Part shown: positions 4,849 through 7,183 of the stretch, piece by piece
How positions within the stretch are numbered: the stretch's first letter is position 1
Layout of the letters: every line of letters starts with the position of its first letter
NCBI GenBank assembly: GCA_937927445.1
Contig: CALAOB010000161.1
Span: 1 to 7,183, forward strand
DNA: 7,183 nucleotides
Source of the DNA: an uncultured Oribacterium sp.
GTDB taxonomy: Bacteria > Bacillota > Clostridia > Lachnospirales > Lachnospiraceae
Direction of reading: 5' to 3'
Program-made: the position numbers and the translations under genes
The notes under the pieces: generated by a model
The model's input: only the letters and a program-made list of their open reading frames with translations
What the model was told of the DNA's origin: nothing
The model's database searches: none

Positions 4849-6099
4849 ATGAGTACTGAAAAGCAGAGTAAGTGGGAAGCCTACAAGCAGCCGGTGATTC
4901 TGATCGCCTGTGTGCTGGTGGGTGCGGTTCTCGGCATCGTGCTGGGCGACAAGGCAGCGTTTCTATATCCGATCGGTCAGATCTGGCTGAACATGCTCTT
5001 CGTTCTTCTGGTGCCGCTGATTTTCTTTTCGATTTCGAGCTCCATCGCCGCCATCGGGGATACGCGCCGTGTCGGAAAGCTGCTGATCATGACGATCGCG
5101 ATGTTCATCATCACCGCCGCAATCGCGGGTGCCATCATGTTCATCGTCACGGCGATCTTCAAGCCGGACACCAGCATCACGATCGAGACGACGAGTGCTG
5201 CCGTTGAGAGCGCAGAGCAGTCCATCGGCGACCAGATCGTCAACACCTTCACCGTCAGTGACTTCCCGGATGTCATCACCCGTGCACACATCCTGCCGCT
5301 CATCGTATTTACCGTATTCTTCGGCATGACCGTATCGACCCTCGGTGAGAAGGGCCGTGCCGTTTCCGAGTGGCTCGCGAACATGTCCACGGTTTTCTAC
5401 CAGATGGTCAACATCCTCATGAAGTTCGCGCCGATCGGCCTCGCCTGCTACTTCGCAAACCTGACCGGTACCTACGGCCCGGAGCTTCTCGCCTCCTACG
5501 GTCGCGGCCTGCTCATCTACTATCCGACGATGTTTGCGTACTTCTTCATCTTCCTCGGCCTCTATGCCTTCGTGGCTGCCGGACGCTGGGGCGTGCAGCA
5601 TTTCTTTAAGGAAATCTTCGTGCCTGCCCTGACCGCGCTCGGTACCCGTTCCTCGGCCGCCGCACTGCCGCTGCAGCTCCGTGCCTGCGACAACATGAAC
5701 GTGCCGCGTGAGGTTTCCTCCGTCGTATGTCCGATGGGTGCGACGATGCATATGGATGGTGCCTGCCTCGCGACGGTCTATGAGATCGTGCTCTGCTGCG
5801 CGCTCTTCAATCATCCGCTGAACGGCCTCGGTGACTACGCGTATGCACTGGTCATCGCCGTCGCTGCTTCCATCGCCGTTTCTTCCGTACCGGGTGGTGG
5901 CGCTGCCATGGAGACCATGCTGATCTCGAGCTTCGGCTTCCCGAGTGCGGCCCTGCCGATCCTCATCATGATGACCCAGCTCTTCGACCCGGGCTGCACC
6001 CTCGTCAACTCCTGCGGTGACACCGTCGCATCCATGATGGTCAGCCGCTTCCTCTATGGTAAGGACTGGTATAAGAAGACGCCGGAACAGACCGCCTGA
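4849..6099 (+). CDS. Dicarboxylate/amino acid:cation symporter (DAACS/SLC1 family)
   Basis: Membrane uptake protein of the GltPh/DctA/SstT family, using a cation gradient to import an amino acid or carboxylate. 416 residues, typical length. Helices fill about 14-34, 43-62, 76-104, 146-165, 182-205 and 223-245, and re-entrant hairpin 1 carries TRSSAAALP (266-274). TM7 has GATMHMDGACL (297-307), where the family usually reads NMDGT. Hairpin 2 has SSVPGGGA (345-352). TM8 has D380-P-G-C383-T-L-V-N387 and D391. Compared with GltPh as I recall it, the Arg that binds the acidic side chain in TM8 (Arg397) is Cys383, Asn310 is His301 and Thr314 is Ala305, while the hairpin-1 Arg, Asp394, Asn401 and Asp405 equivalents are kept. 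This argues against a plain glutamate/aspartate carrier. AGGGG lies six bases before the start. It has its own promoter and is probably co-transcribed with the downstream hydrolase. Confidence 0.93.
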   Translation: MSTEKQSKWEAYKQPVILIACVLVGAVLGIVLGDKAAFLYPIGQIWLNMLFVLLVPLIFFSISSSIAAIGDTRRVGKLLIMTIAMFIITAAIAGAIMFIVTAIFKPDTSITIETTSAAVESAEQSIGDQIVNTFTVSDFPDVITRAHILPLIVFTVFFGMTVSTLGEKGRAVSEWLANMSTVFYQMVNILMKFAPIGLACYFANLTGTYGPELLASYGRGLLIYYPTMFAYFFIFLGLYAFVAAGRWGVQHFFKEIFVPALTALGTRSSAAALPLQLRACDNMNVPREVSSVVCPMGATMHMDGACLATVYEIVLCCALFNHPLNGLGDYAYALVIAVAASIAVSSVPGGGAAMETMLISSFGFPSAALPILIMMTQLFDPGCTLVNSCGDTVASMMVSRFLYGKDWYKKTPEQTA

Positions 6100-6105
6100 A
6101 TCCAC

Positions 6106-6197
6106 CTGTCTCAGGCCAATGACTACATCAGCGCACGGGCCTGTACGGTTCGGCAGCAGACAGAGATGTGCTGCGCCAGCCGGACAGGTCCGTGCGC
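6106..6197 (+). ncRNA. Structured RNA in the symporter-hydrolase gap with two competing folds
   Basis: Fold 1: CTGTCT (6106-6111) pairs with AGACAG (6158-6163) and CAGGCC (6112-6117) pairs with GGCCTG (6138-6143), closing a 20-nt apical region that starts AATG. Fold 2: GCGCACGGGCCTGT (6131-6144) pairs with ACAGGTCCGTGCGC (6184-6197), 14 bp with one wobble. It continues past an A/G mismatch with CGGTT/AGCCG, then GGC/GCC and AGCA/TGCT, about 26 bp in all. The folds share 6138-6144 and 6158-6163, so they exclude each other. No U-tract follows, and the hydrolase ribosome site lies 10 nt beyond. Fold 1 has the same layout and block sequences as the ecfT leader. Function unknown: regulatory leader, processing site or a palindromic repeat. 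Confidence 0.55.
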
Positions 6198-6220
6198 AAA
6201 GTATAGAAAGGGATTTTCCA

Positions 6221-7072
6221 ATGAATCAGAATCGCGACTACCTGTTTCGGGATCCGGACTACAGCGCCGATCCATCGAAGCGAATCCCATATGAAGATAC
6301 GCTGGACTTTTTCGTCGAAGGCTCCGAGCTGTACGGCGAGGTCTATGTACCGGGTGAGATCTATGAACGCCCGCTGCCGACGGTGCTGCTCGTGCATGGC
6401 TTTCCGGGCATCGTCTCGAGTGACGACCTCGCCCAGGCACTCTGTCGTGCCGGCTTTCTCGTGATGCGCATGAATCACCGCGGAGCCTGGAACTCCGAGG
6501 GCAGCTACGCCATCTCCGGCTGTATCACGGACGCCATCGCCCTCGCGAAGTATGCGGCGAGTGAAGGCGCAGAGCGCTATGGCGCGGATCCGGACCGGAT
6601 CTTCTTCTGTGGACACAGCATGGGCGGCAACACCGTTCTCAACGCGACGCGGGCACTTCCGTGGATCCGTGGCACCATCATGATGGCACCGTATGACCTC
6701 GCCTATGCCTTCACGAAGCATGAGGAGCAGAGCCTCCGGGACATGATCGCGTCCTCGGATGGTCGCCTTCTCCGTCTCAACACAGAGGAAGAGCAGAAGC
6801 GTGTCTTCCAGGATGCCGAGGCGCACTGGCAGATATTTCACTTCACCCAGGCCGTGCAGAGCATGAAGGATCGAAACCTTCTGATGATCGGCGGCACCCT
6901 CGATCAGGTCGCGCCGGTGCAGGAAATGATCGAACCGCTCTGGACCGAACTCGAGAAGCTCGGCACCGCCGCAAACCACCGGAAGGTATGTCTCCCGGGT
7001 GAGCACGGCTTCCAGAGCTGCCGCATCGCCCTCATCGAAACCATCGCCGACTGGCTGCTGGAGCTGATCTGA
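6221..7072 (+). CDS. Alpha/beta hydrolase (serine esterase/acyl-peptidase-like)
   Basis: Cytoplasmic serine hydrolase; no signal peptide is present. 283 residues with the whole alpha/beta-hydrolase signature: an early strand ending in the oxyanion motif LLVHGFPG (56-63), the nucleophile elbow GHSMGG (131-136, Ser133), an acid residue Asp228 in GGTLDQVAP and the catalytic His262 in GEHGFQS. A mostly helical lid lies between about 158 and 215. The start at 6221 (MNQNRDYLF) is used because AAAGGG (6207-6212) is eight bases upstream and homology begins just after; the longer frame from 6056 overlaps the symporter gene and the RNA hairpin. It follows the symporter at 121 nt with no terminator or clear promoter between, so one transcript is likely. 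Substrate unknown; such enzymes often deacylate or cleave small esters or acylated peptides. Confidence 0.9.
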   Translation: MNQNRDYLFRDPDYSADPSKRIPYEDTLDFFVEGSELYGEVYVPGEIYERPLPTVLLVHGFPGIVSSDDLAQALCRAGFLVMRMNHRGAWNSEGSYAISGCITDAIALAKYAASEGAERYGADPDRIFFCGHSMGGNTVLNATRALPWIRGTIMMAPYDLAYAFTKHEEQSLRDMIASSDGRLLRLNTEEEQKRVFQDAEAHWQIFHFTQAVQSMKDRNLLMIGGTLDQVAPVQEMIEPLWTELEKLGTAANHRKVCLPGEHGFQSCRIALIETIADWLLELI

Positions 7073-7092
7073 ATTTCATAAACCATTACAAC

Positions 7093-7126
7093 GAAGGGGC
7101 TGTCGCATCTGCGACAGCCCCTTCTT
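7093..7126 (+). terminator. Rho-independent terminator after the hydrolase gene
   Basis: A perfect 14-bp stem, GAAGGGGCTGTCGC (7093-7106) with GCGACAGCCCCTTC (7111-7124), closes a four-base loop ATCT and is followed by TT and a modest T-rich stretch. It starts 20 nt after the hydrolase stop and ends the symporter-hydrolase unit. Confidence 0.85.
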
Positions 7127-7140
7127 AAGTGTTGCTGATT

Positions 7141-7176
7141 TCATGAGCTGTCATGGAACTGCTCTCATGAGTTGTC
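7141..7176. repeat. Short direct/inverted repeat at the right edge
   Basis: TCATGAGCTGTC (7141-7152) recurs as TCATGAGTTGTC (7165-7176), one mismatch, with a 24-nt period. Because TCATGA is itself palindromic, TCATGAG and CTCATGA can also pair as a hairpin. It could be an operator or leader of the next gene, but the window ends at 7183. Confidence 0.35.
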
Positions 7177-7183
7177 GCTGAGT

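Noticed and set aside
4963..6105. A 380-codon minus-strand reading frame
   Set aside because: Antisense to the symporter gene, with the charged, His/Asp/Arg-rich make-up typical of shadow frames in this G+C range.
6106..6112. CTGTCTC resembling the start of the complementary Nextera mosaic end
   Set aside because: Only seven bases match and the sequence then diverges; it is internal and part of a paired stem, so it is not adapter.
6131..6197. Rho-independent terminator between symporter and hydrolase
   Set aside because: The stem is long and stable, but neither strand has a T-tract after it.
1..7183. CRISPR array, defence system, prophage or integrated element
   Set aside because: No spaced repeat array, nuclease, integrase, transposase or phage-type gene is present; the genes are transporters and hydrolases.

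Overview
The window looks like a contig end from a G+C-rich Bacillota genome, most likely a Clostridia/Lachnospiraceae-type organism. The grounds are purine-rich Shine-Dalgarno sites (GGAGG, AGGGG), extended -10 promoters (TGnTATAAT type), compact Rho-independent terminators, a free-standing ECF transporter cassette and a MATE gene behind a structured leader. No phylogenetic marker gene is present, so the taxonomy is an inference. Bases 1-27 are not genomic: they are a Nextera (Tn5) sequencing adapter left on the contig end, and the assembly breaks inside a gene there.

Left part, minus strand (28-2450): an energy-coupling-factor (ECF) uptake system transcribed leftwards in the order S component (substrate-binding membrane protein, 1753-2355), ecfT (808-1581) and an ECF ATPase truncated by the contig end (28-694). 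A good extended -10 promoter precedes the S gene, with an inverted repeat just downstream of the predicted start of transcription. A terminator follows the S gene, and immediately after it lies a 75-nt branched hairpin that forms the ecfT leader. The substrate of the transporter cannot be read from the sequence.

Middle part, plus strand (2601-4757): a cysteine hydrolase of the isochorismatase/nicotinamidase superfamily, then a 65-nt folded leader, then a MATE-family efflux pump and a terminator. The leader's position and shape make it a candidate guanidine-IV (mepA-type) riboswitch.

Right part, plus strand (4774-7126): a strong promoter drives an SLC1/DAACS-type symporter with altered substrate- and cation-site residues, followed by an alpha/beta hydrolase (serine esterase/acyl-peptidase type) and a perfect 14-bp terminator. 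The 121-nt gap between these two genes is almost entirely foldable RNA.

The most unusual observation is that the ecfT leader (minus strand, 1671-1597) and the symporter-hydrolase gap (plus strand, 6106-6163) share the same order of elements: CTGTCT, a short stem arm, GGCCAATG, a CATC block, a complementary arm and GCAGCAGA. The stem arms differ in sequence but remain complementary in each copy. This suggests a recurrent, possibly undescribed, structured RNA or palindromic element. The core 8-mer GGCCAATG occurs four times in the window, one of them inside the cysteine hydrolase gene at what appears to be an in-frame insertion.
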